DNA from: Catenovulum adriaticum
GTDB lineage: Bacteria > Pseudomonadota > Gammaproteobacteria > Enterobacterales > Alteromonadaceae
Direction of reading: 5' to 3'
Assembly (NCBI RefSeq): GCF_026725475.1
Contig: NZ_CP109966.1
Location: forward strand, 496,001 to 560,000
Length of the DNA stretch: 64,000 nt
The notes below the pieces were generated by a model, which had not been told where the DNA came from, ran no database searches, and was given only the letters and a program-made list of their open reading frames with translations. The position numbers and the translations under genes are program-made. Shown piece by piece: positions 18,813-27,515 of this stretch (its first letter is position 1; each line of letters starts with the position of its first letter).

Positions 18813-18868
18813 TATCCTACCAAACCCGAACCGAAGGCATTTGGTTGGGGGTCGGGGTTGGTAGGATA
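18813..18868. repeat. Long interrupted inverted repeat
   Basis: TATCCTACCAA (18813-18823) pairs with TTGGTAGGATA (18858-18868). After one mismatch, CCCGA pairs with TCGGG, giving a stem of about 16-18 bp. It lies 44 bases after the ThuA-like stop. There is no T run, so it is either a weak terminator or a repetitive extragenic palindrome. Confidence 0.6.
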
Positions 18869-19280
18869 GATCGATAAACCAAGTTGTACAAATTAATACC
18901 TATTAAACCTTAACTCAGGTTAAAGTGTATTCTAACGTATTGAATGCTAGAACTTTTTCGAACTGCAAGGTTCCTAACAAAATTTTTGTGTAGACAAGGC
19001 AAACCCACGCCTCAATAACTAGTCTCGGCTTTGGTTCCGACGTCACTCTACTTCACGCATCCATGGGGTTTTAGGCAATAGAATTTACCTATGCTAAAAT
19101 ATTTTCGCTGTATTTAAACTATACAAAATGCAGTCGTCTGACAAAAACATTGCAGCTTAAAATATCACAAACCCACAAAAATTTGAGTGTTCCCTGAAAA
19201 TCAAGTACGTAACCATAACCCTCAACGTTTATTCGTTTCTGTCCATCAAACCAAGATGAAAACGCTATTAAAGCACTAAC

Positions 19281-19304
19281 CCACGGTCGTTATAATGACC
19301 GTGG
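19281..19304. repeat. Small perfect hairpin
   Basis: CCACGGTC (19281-19288) pairs with GACCGTGG (19297-19304) around an 8-base AT loop. It lies in the gene-free stretch and is possibly a decayed terminator. Confidence 0.45.
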
Positions 19305-19516
19305 TAATCAGTTAATTTGCTCTAAGAAAAAATTTTTAGAGTGGTATTTATAACAATAAGGTGTACTTGATATTCAAAAACAGCAAAGAACTATTTTTTA
19401 TTTGACTCTTAGCAAAATTATCATATGTAATCGCTAAAACTTCAATGGTGGAGAGTAAGACAATTTGATTTTACGATACATTTGAATCAAATTGACTAAT
19501 AGCAGGTATAAAACAT

Positions 19517-19546
19517 CGGGGCGTACATTTCTTTATGTACGCCCCG
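19517..19546 (-). terminator. Terminator-like hairpin after the ara operon
   Basis: A perfect 12-bp stem CGGGGCGTACAT (19517-19528) pairs with ATGTACGCCCCG (19535-19546) around a 6-base loop, 58 bases beyond the stop of the last ara-operon gene. The minus-strand tail is moderately T-rich. Confidence 0.6.
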
Positions 19547-19604
19547 TCAAAAGTAAATACCTAAACATAGGTATCTACTTGCCACAAGAAATTGGTTTAT
19601 CAAT

Positions 19605-20849
19605 TTATAGCTTGATAAATATGTCACCATCCATAGGTTTTATATTAAATTCAGTCCCGACTTTACCTGTCGCTGAAGATTGATGCGGCAGGTTAAATTC
19701 TATATGAATCGTTTTGTTACCTTCCGGATTGTAAAATACCTCAGCGTTAGTAAACGAGCGAGTCGTTGCACCATCGTCTAATTTACGCCCTTGACCTAAC
19801 GGGTCGCCTAAATTTACATCCCAAAAACTATACCAATCATGCATATGATCGGGTGTCGGAACAGGATTATAATCAGCGAACAAGACATATCCGTCACTGT
19901 GGGTTAGACCTAAAGTTGTAACAGCGCGCATGCTTTGAAGATCATGACGCTGGCCCCAAGCTTCTAATGCGTTTATTTGCGGGCTTCTTAAATTTTCTTC
20001 ATAAAATTTAAGCGATTTCGCCATACTGTCCCAAGTACATAGTTTTTTTGGATTATCCGGCATTCTTCCATTTGGCCCACATTCCATAAATGCGCCGTTA
20101 ATATACTTTTTGTACTTTTCACCTTTATCGATTTCGTCGTGAATATTAACGGTTAAAAGTGCATCTTCACCCATGTATTCACGTACAATTTTAACGATTG
20201 GTAAATAGCCACTCCAGTCGAGCATTACGCCATCGTAAATTCCTGATTCAACAACGGCTTTGGCTTGCTCACCTAAACGTTTTTGGAATGCTTCATTTTT
20301 ATAGTTGAGCATATAGTACGGCTCTGGGCCGCCGGTCCAGCCTTGTACTCTGTTGCCTTGGGCATCGCGTAGCCAAAACTCACTGTTTTCCGGTAAATAA
20401 CTTCCCGGTGCATCGCGCCAGCGAACTTCAAATAATGAAACGATATTTGGATTTTTATCTAACAAATAAGTTAAGTTTTTCTTTGCTTCAGCTAACGATT
20501 CTTTAGTAAAGCTGGTGGCTAAACCCGCGTGTTTGTGATCCCAAACTAACCCAAAAACCAACTTAGTATCAAATCCCAGTTGGCTGACCGGTTCTTCCCA
20601 AATTAAACTGTGTTTCGCCGCGTTATCCAAAAATTGCTCATGTGTGTCCGTTGGGTACTTACTTGGCATATCCAAAGGGTTCCACGCCTGAAAAACTGCA
20701 GGATAAGATTTATCGGCTACACGTTGTTCAATTGTTTTTTTACCTGCAATTTGTACCTGCGTGTTACCGCCTGAAGTTAAACCACAAGCTGAAAGTGCCA
20801 TGCCAAGCGTGGCGCACAGCAGTGATTTTTTTATTTGATTTAAGTTCAT
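19605..20849 (-). CDS. TIM-barrel lipoprotein, putative glycoside hydrolase (GHL15-like)
   Basis: Exported lipoprotein of 414 residues (lipobox MALSAC, Cys22). The middle contains YDGVMLDWSGYLP, with Asp206 and Asp211 on a barrel strand end, followed by LLTVNIHDE. This is typical of the hypothetical glycosyl hydrolase GHL15-type and GH114-like barrels. The sequence LVFGLVWDHKHAGLATSF upstream and TTLGLTHSDGYVLFADYNP downstream fit further barrel strands. I cannot name a characterised homologue. It is the last gene of the araB-araD-araA operon, only 20 bases after the araA stop and preceded by AGGC, so it is very likely co-expressed with arabinose catabolism. An arabinose-releasing enzyme is a reasonable inference. 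Confidence 0.68.
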   Translation of the reverse strand: MNLNQIKKSLLCATLGMALSACGLTSGGNTQVQIAGKKTIEQRVADKSYPAVFQAWNPLDMPSKYPTDTHEQFLDNAAKHSLIWEEPVSQLGFDTKLVFGLVWDHKHAGLATSFTKESLAEAKKNLTYLLDKNPNIVSLFEVRWRDAPGSYLPENSEFWLRDAQGNRVQGWTGGPEPYYMLNYKNEAFQKRLGEQAKAVVESGIYDGVMLDWSGYLPIVKIVREYMGEDALLTVNIHDEIDKGEKYKKYINGAFMECGPNGRMPDNPKKLCTWDSMAKSLKFYEENLRSPQINALEAWGQRHDLQSMRAVTTLGLTHSDGYVLFADYNPVPTPDHMHDWYSFWDVNLGDPLGQGRKLDDGATTRSFTNAEVFYNPEGNKTIHIEFNLPHQSSATGKVGTEFNIKPMDGDIFIKL

Positions 20850-20869
20850 TGTTAGTGCCTGTATACTGA

Positions 20870-22369
20870 TTAAATACCTAAGTTGTGGAAATAAACCGCG
20901 TTGTGACGCAAAGTTTGTTTAAAGTCACTTATTTTGGTACTTTCATCTATTGTGACTAACTCAATCCCCGCGATTTCAGCGAAGTCTTCAATTACATCCA
21001 TAGAAACACCTTGAGTATAAGTACTGTGGTGCGCACCACCGGCTAAAATCCATGCAGCGCCAGCAACAGCCAAGTTAGGACATGGTTCCCAAAGCGCAGT
21101 TGCCACGGGTAAGTTTGGTAACTCAGCTGGTGGCTCAACCGTATTGACTTTATTAACGATTAATCTAAAGCGCGTGCCCATATCAATTTTAGAAATGTTT
21201 AACGCTGAGCCTGATTTACCAGTGAACAATAGCCGTGCAATATCTTTTCGAATGCCGATAGTATGAGACGCAACAACAGCTCTTGGTTTATCTTTAGCAA
21301 TAGTTGGACATACTTCTAACATGTGCGCGCCTAATACTTGATCAGTTTCGCCAAAGTGATAGGTATAGTCTTCCATAAACGAGGTTCCACCTTCTTTCCC
21401 TGCTCCCATCACTTTGACAATGCGTGTCATTGCTGCGGTTTTCCAATCGCCTTCACCACCATAACCGTAGCCTTTGGCCATTAAGCGTTGTGTTGCTAAA
21501 CCCGGTAGACCGGTTAAACCGGTTAAATTTTCAAAACAGTTAGTAAATGCTTTAAAGCCACCTTTTTCTAAAAATTGTTCCATGCCAAGCTCTAAACGCG
21601 CTTCGTTTTCAAGCGCTTCAACTTGAGATGAATCTGCTAATAACGCAGCATCAATTTGGTAATCGTCTTGATATAAACGTACTTGCTCTTTAATTTGTTT
21701 CTCAGTGATCGTCGCGCACTCTTTCTCTAAATCACCCAAGCCAAATGCGTGTACTTCGTAACCAAACTTAATTTGCGCAGCCACTTTATCGCCTTCAGTT
21801 ACCGCAACTTGTCGCATATTGTCGCCAAAACGCGCTACTTTTAAGTTTTGCGCTTCATTCCAGCCCACCGCTGCACGAATCCAATCATCTAATTGCGCCT
21901 GGACCGACTCCGAAGTCCAATGGCCCACAACCACCTTTCGGTCTTGACGTAAACGAGTGCCGATAAAACCAAATTCACGATCACCATGCGCACTTTGGTT
22001 TAAATTCATGTAATGCATATTAATGTCATTCCATGGCAACTCCGCACCAAATTGAGTATGCAAATGCATGTAAGGCTTGTTTAATAACTGTAAACCTTTA
22101 ATCCACATTTTGGCTGGTGAGAATGTATGCATCCACAGAATAACACCAACGCAGGATTTATCCGCATTGGCCGCTAAACATACATCAGTAATCTCTTCGG
22201 GCGTTGTGACAACGCCTTTGCTTGTGATATTGGCGGAAACTAATTCAGATTCGGTCAAACCTGAGGCTATCGTCTGGCTGTTTTCGACTACTTGCTGCAG
22301 TACGCTTGGGCCATATAAATGTTGTGAACCTGTCACAAACCATATTGATTTATCTGTAAAAACTTTCAT
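20870..22369 (-). CDS. araA: L-arabinose isomerase
   Basis: Cytoplasmic enzyme converting L-arabinose to L-ribulose. The 499-residue length matches E. coli AraA (500). Family-specific segments include IWFVTGSQHLYG at the N-terminus, WMHTFSPAKMWI, HTQFGAELPW, EGDWKTAAMTRIVKVMG and FMEDYTYHFG (with catalytic Glu and metal-binding His). WILAGGAHHSTYTQG near the C-terminus carries the last metal His. ATG 22369 is preceded by AGAGG nine bases upstream and lies 14 bases after the araD stop. It is third in the operon araB-araD-araA. Confidence 0.97.
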   Translation of the reverse strand: MKVFTDKSIWFVTGSQHLYGPSVLQQVVENSQTIASGLTESELVSANITSKGVVTTPEEITDVCLAANADKSCVGVILWMHTFSPAKMWIKGLQLLNKPYMHLHTQFGAELPWNDINMHYMNLNQSAHGDREFGFIGTRLRQDRKVVVGHWTSESVQAQLDDWIRAAVGWNEAQNLKVARFGDNMRQVAVTEGDKVAAQIKFGYEVHAFGLGDLEKECATITEKQIKEQVRLYQDDYQIDAALLADSSQVEALENEARLELGMEQFLEKGGFKAFTNCFENLTGLTGLPGLATQRLMAKGYGYGGEGDWKTAAMTRIVKVMGAGKEGGTSFMEDYTYHFGETDQVLGAHMLEVCPTIAKDKPRAVVASHTIGIRKDIARLLFTGKSGSALNISKIDMGTRFRLIVNKVNTVEPPAELPNLPVATALWEPCPNLAVAGAAWILAGGAHHSTYTQGVSMDVIEDFAEIAGIELVTIDESTKISDFKQTLRHNAVYFHNLGI

Positions 22370-22383
22370 TCTAAATACCTCTA

Positions 22384-23076
22384 TTAGTTCTGACCGTAAT
22401 ACGCATTTTGACCGTGCTTACGTAAATAATGTTTATCGGTAATCGCTTGTTTAAGCGAACCCTGAACTGGATTGATTTGTTTAGTTAGTAATGCCATTTT
22501 GGCTAACTCTTCTAATACCACTGCGTTGTAAACTGCATTATTAGCATCTTTTCCCCAAGTAAAAGGCGCATGTCCTGCAACTATCACCATGGGCACTTCA
22601 ATTGGATTTAAATCAACAAACGCTTCGGTAATTTGTTTACCTGTTTCTTCTTCGTAATCACGCGTTATTTGCTCATCAGTCATAATGGCGGTGCAAGGCA
22701 CTGAGCCGTAAGCATAATCAGCATGGGTGGTGCCAAAACAAGGTATTGGCATTTGTGCTTGCGCCCATGCGGTCGCATAAGTTGAATGAGTATGTGTAAC
22801 ACCACCAATTTCATCAAAATGACGGTATAAATGAGTATGCGTTTTGGTATCAGACGACGGACGTAAATTACCTTCAACTATGTTGTTTTCCATATCAACA
22901 ATGACCATATGTTCTGGCTTTAGGTCTTCGTATGGCATACCGCTAGGTTTGATCGCCATTACACCTTGTGCTCGGTCAATTTGTGAAACGTTACCCCAAG
23001 TGTAAATAACCAAACCTTTAGCATTTAATTCCATGTTGGCTTCAAATGCTTGGCGCTTTAACTCTAAAAACTTCAT
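22384..23076 (-). CDS. araD: L-ribulose-5-phosphate 4-epimerase
   Basis: Cytoplasmic zinc enzyme producing D-xylulose 5-phosphate from L-ribulose 5-phosphate, the last step before the pentose phosphate pathway. The 230 residues match the AraD/class II aldolase family: LVIYTWGNVSQIDR, VIKPSGMPYEDL-like MAIKPSGMPYEDL, and THTHSTYATAWAQAQ with metal-binding His residues. CFGTTHADY and VAGHAPFTWGKD supply the third zinc ligand. Its ATG overlaps the araB stop by one base (TAATG), with GAGGAG upstream, so translation is coupled. Confidence 0.96.
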   Translation of the reverse strand: MKFLELKRQAFEANMELNAKGLVIYTWGNVSQIDRAQGVMAIKPSGMPYEDLKPEHMVIVDMENNIVEGNLRPSSDTKTHTHLYRHFDEIGGVTHTHSTYATAWAQAQMPIPCFGTTHADYAYGSVPCTAIMTDEQITRDYEEETGKQITEAFVDLNPIEVPMVIVAGHAPFTWGKDANNAVYNAVVLEELAKMALLTKQINPVQGSLKQAITDKHYLRKHGQNAYYGQN

Positions 23077-24740
23077 TATTTGTTCTCCTCAACATATGCG
23101 CCGAGCGATAAATATTCTTCGTAAAGTTGACGGTAAAGTTCGGCGTTTGTCTGAATAGGTTGGTAGGTTTTACATACTTTAGATGCCATAACGGCCTGCG
23201 CACTGGCAATGTCGGGGAATGCACCGCCAATTTTTGCTGCAAAAATAGCGGCGCCCAATGCACAGCTTTGATCGCTTTCAAGTACTTCAATCGGGCAATT
23301 CCAAATATCCGCACAAATTTGCATGACTAAATCAGATTTTTTTGAAATACCGCCAATGGCAACCACTGAGTTAATTTCAATTTTTTCTTGTTTAAAGCGA
23401 TCGATAATGGCTTTAGCACCATATGCACTGGCTTCAACCAAAGCGCGGAATATTGCTGCGGCATCAGTCCCCATTTTCATACCGGCGATTGCACAAGATA
23501 AGCTTTGATCAGCATCAGGGGTGCGACGACCATTTACCCAATCAACGGCCACTACTCCAGACTGACCCGGGGATAATAAAGCAGCTTTTTCACTTAAGTG
23601 AATTAGCGTTTGTTCGTCAACTTCTGCTAACAACGCATTTTTTTGCTCGTCGGATAAAAATGCATTATTTTGAATTATTTGGTTTGCTGGACCATTTACT
23701 AAGCGCTTATACCAAGCATATAAATCACCAAAAGCGGATTGGCCAGCTTCTAATCCAACCATCCCTGGTAAAACTGAACCATCTACCTGACCACATATAC
23801 CCGGCACGCATTTGTCACCAATTTGCTCAGCACTTGCGACCGTAATATCACAGGTTGAAGTACCCATTACTTTAGTTAATACGCCCGGTTTTACCGCTGC
23901 GGCAACTGCGCCCATATGACAATCGAATGCACCAAAACCAATTGGAATGCCAGCAGGTAAACCCAATTTATCTGCCCATTCGTTTGTTAAACCACCAACA
24001 CTTTGGTCAGATGGAAAGGTTTCTAACGGCAAACGTTCAACTAAACCGTTTAATACCGGGTCGACCGAGGTGAAAAAATCATTTGGTGGGAAGCCACCCC
24101 AGCTTTCGTGCCACATCATTTTGTGGCCTGCTGCGCAGCGACCTAAACGTAAATCACTTGGCTTTTGTGTACCCGTCAAAATAGCTGGCAACCAGTCACA
24201 ATGTTCAACCCACATGTATACGTTTTTAGCGACTTCTGCATCTTGGCGCATTGCGTGTAACGCTTTTGCCCAATACCATTCAGAAGAATATATACCTCCT
24301 TCATATTGGATGTAGTTAGTCGCGCTGTCTTTGGCCGCTTTGGTCAATTCAGCCGCTTCACCTATACCTGTATGGTCTTTCCACAAAATAAACATGGCAT
24401 TGGGATTTTCAGCAAACTCAGGTTTTAATGCTAAAGCTTGGCCTGTTTCGTCAATTGCTATCGGGGTTGAGCCTGTGGTGTCGATACTTAATCCAATGAT
24501 GTTTGAAGCAGCATCTGATGGCGCTTTAGGCCATAAACTTTGAATTACCTCAACGGTTGATTCTAAATAATCAAGCGGATGTTGGCGAAATTGTGATCGC
24601 GCGGGCTGACAATACATGCCTTTTTCCCAACGTGGATAATTTACAACATGAGTTGCGATTTCTTGGCCCGACTGAGTATCAACCAAAAGTGATCTAACAG
24701 AATCTGAACCAAAATCTAGGCCTAGAGCGTACGTTGCCAT
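23076..24740 (-). CDS. araB: Ribulokinase
   Basis: Cytoplasmic FGGY-family kinase that phosphorylates L-ribulose at O5. About 554 residues, similar to E. coli AraB. Visible motifs are ALGLDFGSDSVRSLLVD (phosphate-1 loop with the conserved Asp), IGLSIDTTGSTPIAID, FILWKDHT, and GAFDCHMGAVAAAVKPG. MGTSTCDI and the C-terminal VAIGGISKKSDLVMQICAD (adenosine-binding region) complete the pattern. The start is set at ATG 24740 because GAGAGG lies just upstream; an in-frame ATG at 24758 would bury that site. It is first gene of the ara operon, preceded by two AT-rich operator-like elements. Confidence 0.96.
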   Translation of the reverse strand: MATYALGLDFGSDSVRSLLVDTQSGQEIATHVVNYPRWEKGMYCQPARSQFRQHPLDYLESTVEVIQSLWPKAPSDAASNIIGLSIDTTGSTPIAIDETGQALALKPEFAENPNAMFILWKDHTGIGEAAELTKAAKDSATNYIQYEGGIYSSEWYWAKALHAMRQDAEVAKNVYMWVEHCDWLPAILTGTQKPSDLRLGRCAAGHKMMWHESWGGFPPNDFFTSVDPVLNGLVERLPLETFPSDQSVGGLTNEWADKLGLPAGIPIGFGAFDCHMGAVAAAVKPGVLTKVMGTSTCDITVASAEQIGDKCVPGICGQVDGSVLPGMVGLEAGQSAFGDLYAWYKRLVNGPANQIIQNNAFLSDEQKNALLAEVDEQTLIHLSEKAALLSPGQSGVVAVDWVNGRRTPDADQSLSCAIAGMKMGTDAAAIFRALVEASAYGAKAIIDRFKQEKIEINSVVAIGGISKKSDLVMQICADIWNCPIEVLESDQSCALGAAIFAAKIGGAFPDIASAQAVMASKVCKTYQPIQTNAELYRQLYEEYLSLGAYVEENK

Positions 24741-24769
24741 TTTGTTCCTCTCAAACATTAATATGTTTT

Positions 24770-24787
24770 TATACTACAATTAAACTT
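24770..24787 (-). promoter_or_regulatory. Candidate GntR/FadR-type operator (copy B)
   Basis: TATACTACAATTAAACTT lies about 30 bases upstream of the araB start. It matches the element before the sulfatase operon (12433-12450) at 17 of 18 positions. The two genes are otherwise unrelated, so the conservation suggests a shared regulator. Confidence 0.5.
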
Positions 24788-24855
24788 ATTAAAAAAACTA
24801 CCAACCTGTCTCAAAATAGCGGTAATTCTTCTCTTTCGACTACCTTACTGTATAT

Positions 24856-24870
24856 TATAATACAAATAAA
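24856..24870 (-). promoter_or_regulatory. Candidate operator (copy D)
   Basis: TATAATACAAATAAA lies about 115 bases upstream of araB. Its first 12 bases are repeated exactly, in reverse orientation, upstream of the CadC-like regulator (36658-36669). It resembles the core of copies A and B. It may serve the ara operon or lie beyond the end of the SDR gene by chance. Confidence 0.35.
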
Positions 24871-24906
24871 GAGTGCGCAATTATTCTCGTTACACCCGAG
24901 CTATCA

Positions 24907-25680
24907 TTAAATCATGCCACCATCGACAATGAAATGCTGTGATGTACACATTCTTGCGTCATCCGAAGCTAAAAATAAAGCCATGGCAGATATATTTTCA
25001 GGGATAACAAATTCACGTATACACTGGCTATCACGCACTTTATTACGTGCTGACTCATCAGCCAACGCGTTTTGTAATTGCCGCCTTGTCATTACCCAAC
25101 CTGGTACTAAAGTATTGACTCTAATATTATCGGCACCCATATCTCTAGCAAGGCCTCGGGTTAAGCCCTCAATCGCAGCCTTCGAACTTGTATATCCGGG
25201 CATACCACCATGTGTCGCGTACCAACTCATAGAACCAAAATTAATAATTGAGCCGCCTCCTTTCGCTTTCATCATGGGGTATACAGCTTGCGCTGAAAAA
25301 AAGTAATGTCGTAAATTTACCGCTATACGCTCATCCCAATATTCAACTGTTACCTCCCGAAAATCGTGCCTATCATCATTAGCCGCATTATTTACCAATA
25401 CATCTATAGTGCCGATTTCTTCTGAAATTTTAGCTATTGTTTCTTTTAGACTTTTTATATCTGTTAAGTCACATTTATAAAAATATGGCTGGGTGTACAA
25501 ACCTTTTCGCTCTAAATCACTTATTAGCTTCTGAGCTTGATCAACTAAAATATCGATAAATACGACTCTTTTCGACTGCAAGCAAAATGCTTCAACTAAG
25601 TTAGCGCCAATTCCTGAAGCGCCACCAGTAATCAGAACAACCTTCTCTTTTAAACTTGGATATTGATTGGTTAAGTTCAT
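24907..25680 (-). CDS. Short-chain dehydrogenase/reductase
   Basis: Cytoplasmic NAD(P)-dependent oxidoreductase of 257 residues. Cofactor motif ITGGASGIG (residues 17-25), structural NNAAN (97-101), and catalytic Ser150, Tyr163 and Lys167 (YTSSK) are all present. An acidic residue at the end of beta-2 (VVFIDILVD) favours NAD+. The C-terminal FIVDGG is typical of the glucose/sugar dehydrogenase branch. Similar enzymes oxidise L-arabinose, L-fucose or L-rhamnose, so a sugar or sugar-lactone substrate is plausible. It lies upstream of the ara operon on the same strand but is separated by about 165 bases with putative operators, so it probably has its own promoter. Confidence 0.88.
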   Translation of the reverse strand: MNLTNQYPSLKEKVVLITGGASGIGANLVEAFCLQSKRVVFIDILVDQAQKLISDLERKGLYTQPYFYKCDLTDIKSLKETIAKISEEIGTIDVLVNNAANDDRHDFREVTVEYWDERIAVNLRHYFFSAQAVYPMMKAKGGGSIINFGSMSWYATHGGMPGYTSSKAAIEGLTRGLARDMGADNIRVNTLVPGWVMTRRQLQNALADESARNKVRDSQCIREFVIPENISAMALFLASDDARMCTSQHFIVDGGMI

Positions 25681-25783
25681 ATTTTGCAGCTAACCCAGTT
25701 ATTTTAAATTTCACTAACAACATTACTAATTTTACGTTAAATTAACAATGGCATTTCTTCCAAAAAGACAGACCCACCATACA

Positions 25784-25796
25784 TGACCAAAGGTCA
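25784..25796. promoter_or_regulatory. Short inverted repeat between divergent genes
   Basis: TGACC-AAA-GGTCA is a 5-3-5 palindrome in the 287-base divergent region between the SDR gene and the sulfatase gene. It could be an operator for a dimeric regulator. Evidence is symmetry and position only. Confidence 0.25.
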
Positions 25797-25967
25797 CCTA
25801 AATATATAAAAATTATAACCATAAAAATCAACAACTTATATCTCACCACACAATACTTGCGTTCGTACATATAAAAGACAAATAGACGATAAATGAGATG
25901 CTTTAATCTAGCGATTCTCTACACGACCATTTAACATTATCTCGCTAACATTTAATTGGAATTTAAA

Positions 25968-27455
25968 ATGAAAATAATTAATATTAAATTAAAACTGAGT
26001 TTGTGGGGGTTGAGTTTGCTTGCTTGCAGTTTGAATACCGCTACAAGTTTTGCACAGCAAACTAAACAACCAAATATACTGATGATAGCTGTTGACGATT
26101 TAAATCACTGGGTAGGTCACCTTGGACGTAATAGCCAAGTTAAAACTCCGAATATAGACAAGCTCGCAGCTAAAGGTTTAAGCTTTCATCGCGCATATTC
26201 TCCTTCGGCCATATGTAATGCAACTCGTTCAGCAATGATGACTGGATTACGACCTAACACCAGTGGCGTTTATAAAAACGGTCGTGATTGGCGAAGTGTC
26301 GTTGGACCAAATAAATCTTTACCTGCTTTTTTTAAAAAAAATGGCTACTCAGTAATGGGGGCTGGAAAAATATTTCACAATGATAGGGTGATTTATCCAC
26401 AAGATTGGCACTACTACTTGACTAGCAACAATATTTTAGAGCGCTATCGTTTATCTGCTGACGAACAAGCCAAAGCGGATCAAATAAAAAACAATTTTAA
26501 AACTGATAAATATAAAGTGGGTAAATTGTCCATTTCTCAAATTGCAGCGGGGGATGATACCTTATGGGACTACCACGTCGCCCGTTGGGCTGCTGACCAG
26601 GTAAGTATTAAACATGAAAAACCATTTTTTATAGCTGCTGGTATTTTTCGCCCCCATTTGCCTTGGCATGTGCCAAAGGCCTATTTTGACATGTACCCGC
26701 TGGATGAAATCGAATTACCCCCCTATTTAAAAGATGATCTGGAAGACTTAGCCAAAACACCAACTAATACAGAAGAACACGATATGATTTTGAAAGAAAA
26801 ATCATGGCGTAAAGCAATTCAAGGGTATTTAGCTTCAATAACTTACGCAGATACCCAAGTGGGTAGAATTTTAGATGCTTTAGAACAAAGCCCAAATAAA
26901 GATAATACAATTGTCGTATTATGGGGCGACCATGGCTGGCATTTAGGTGAAAAACATAGGTGGCGTAAATTTGAATTATGGGAAGAATCTACTCGCACCC
27001 CTTATGTATGGTATGTTCCGGGTGTGACAAAACCAAATAGCAAAACCGATACACCAGTCGATTTGCAAAGCTTATGGCCTACTCTAGCTGAACTCACCAA
27101 CACCAAAGCGCCAGATTTTGTAGAAGGCACCAGTGTTCTCCCTTTATTAAAAAATCCGAACATGCGTTGGACGGTACCGGCACTCACCACACAGGGCTAT
27201 AAAAACCATGCTGTTCGTTTAGGCCCTTATCGTTATATACAATATCGAAATGGCGGTGAGGAGTTTTATGATCACACAACCGATCCGTATGAGTGGTATA
27301 ACAAAGCCAATACCGAAGAATATGCGAAAGCTCAGGTCATCCTAAAATCAGCTTTACCTAAATTAAACCGCGAATGGGAAAGCGCAGCTAAGCTCTATGG
27401 CGGACAAGCTAAATATAACAAGTTAAAACCATCAAAAATGGTAACTGATTATTAA
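25968..27455 (+). CDS. Sulfatase, S1 family, iduronate-sulfatase-like with C-x-A-x-R motif
   Basis: Exported sulfatase of about 495 residues. The signal region LSLLACSLNTATSFA could be processed as a lipoprotein (Cys20) or after SFA. The start of the fold is NILMIAVDDLNHWVG, and the modified Cys is Cys83 in AICNATRSAMMTG, i.e. C-N-A-T-R rather than the common C-x-P-S-R. The C-x-A-x-R variant is known to be matured in some bacteria. Segments FRPHLPWHVPKAYFDMYP and WGDHGWHLGEKHRWRKFELW place it with the S1_7/iduronate-sulfatase-like group, like the gene at 327-1976. ATG 25968 is preferred over an in-frame TTG 12 bases upstream. It is monocistronic with a terminator. Confidence 0.9.
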   Translation: MKIINIKLKLSLWGLSLLACSLNTATSFAQQTKQPNILMIAVDDLNHWVGHLGRNSQVKTPNIDKLAAKGLSFHRAYSPSAICNATRSAMMTGLRPNTSGVYKNGRDWRSVVGPNKSLPAFFKKNGYSVMGAGKIFHNDRVIYPQDWHYYLTSNNILERYRLSADEQAKADQIKNNFKTDKYKVGKLSISQIAAGDDTLWDYHVARWAADQVSIKHEKPFFIAAGIFRPHLPWHVPKAYFDMYPLDEIELPPYLKDDLEDLAKTPTNTEEHDMILKEKSWRKAIQGYLASITYADTQVGRILDALEQSPNKDNTIVVLWGDHGWHLGEKHRWRKFELWEESTRTPYVWYVPGVTKPNSKTDTPVDLQSLWPTLAELTNTKAPDFVEGTSVLPLLKNPNMRWTVPALTTQGYKNHAVRLGPYRYIQYRNGGEEFYDHTTDPYEWYNKANTEEYAKAQVILKSALPKLNREWESAAKLYGGQAKYNKLKPSKMVTDY

Positions 27456-27481
27456 ATAATTGAGCTTAAAATCGTTAAATT

Positions 27482-27515
27482 AAAAGGGTTGTTGATAACC
27501 ATAACCCTTTTAATT
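27482..27515 (+). terminator. Rho-independent terminator of the sulfatase gene
   Basis: AAAAGGGTT (27482-27490) pairs with AACCCTTTT (27503-27511), followed by TTAATT, 27 bases after the sulfatase stop. Confidence 0.65.

Larger units (their letters stand above)
18770..19604. other. 835-bp gene-free region with several hairpins
   Basis: No coding region or RNA gene that I recognise lies between the convergent ThuA-like gene and the TIM-barrel lipoprotein gene. It contains at least three strong inverted repeats (listed separately). The only open frame of note, near 19492-19683, overlaps the end of the next gene and is a shadow. Confidence 0.6.

Noticed and set aside
19517..19546. Hairpin considered as a small RNA or attachment site
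   Set aside because: Its position just after the ara-operon stop and the simple perfect stem are better explained by transcription termination.
22077..22442. Plus-strand open frame of 121 codons over the araA start
   Set aside because: Antisense to the conserved araA sequence and spans the araA-araD junction; shadow frame.
23423..23845. Plus-strand open frame of 140 codons inside araB
   Set aside because: Antisense to a conserved FGGY kinase; no independent evidence for a gene.
24914..25306. Plus-strand open frame of 130 codons inside the SDR gene
   Set aside because: Antisense shadow of conserved SDR motifs.
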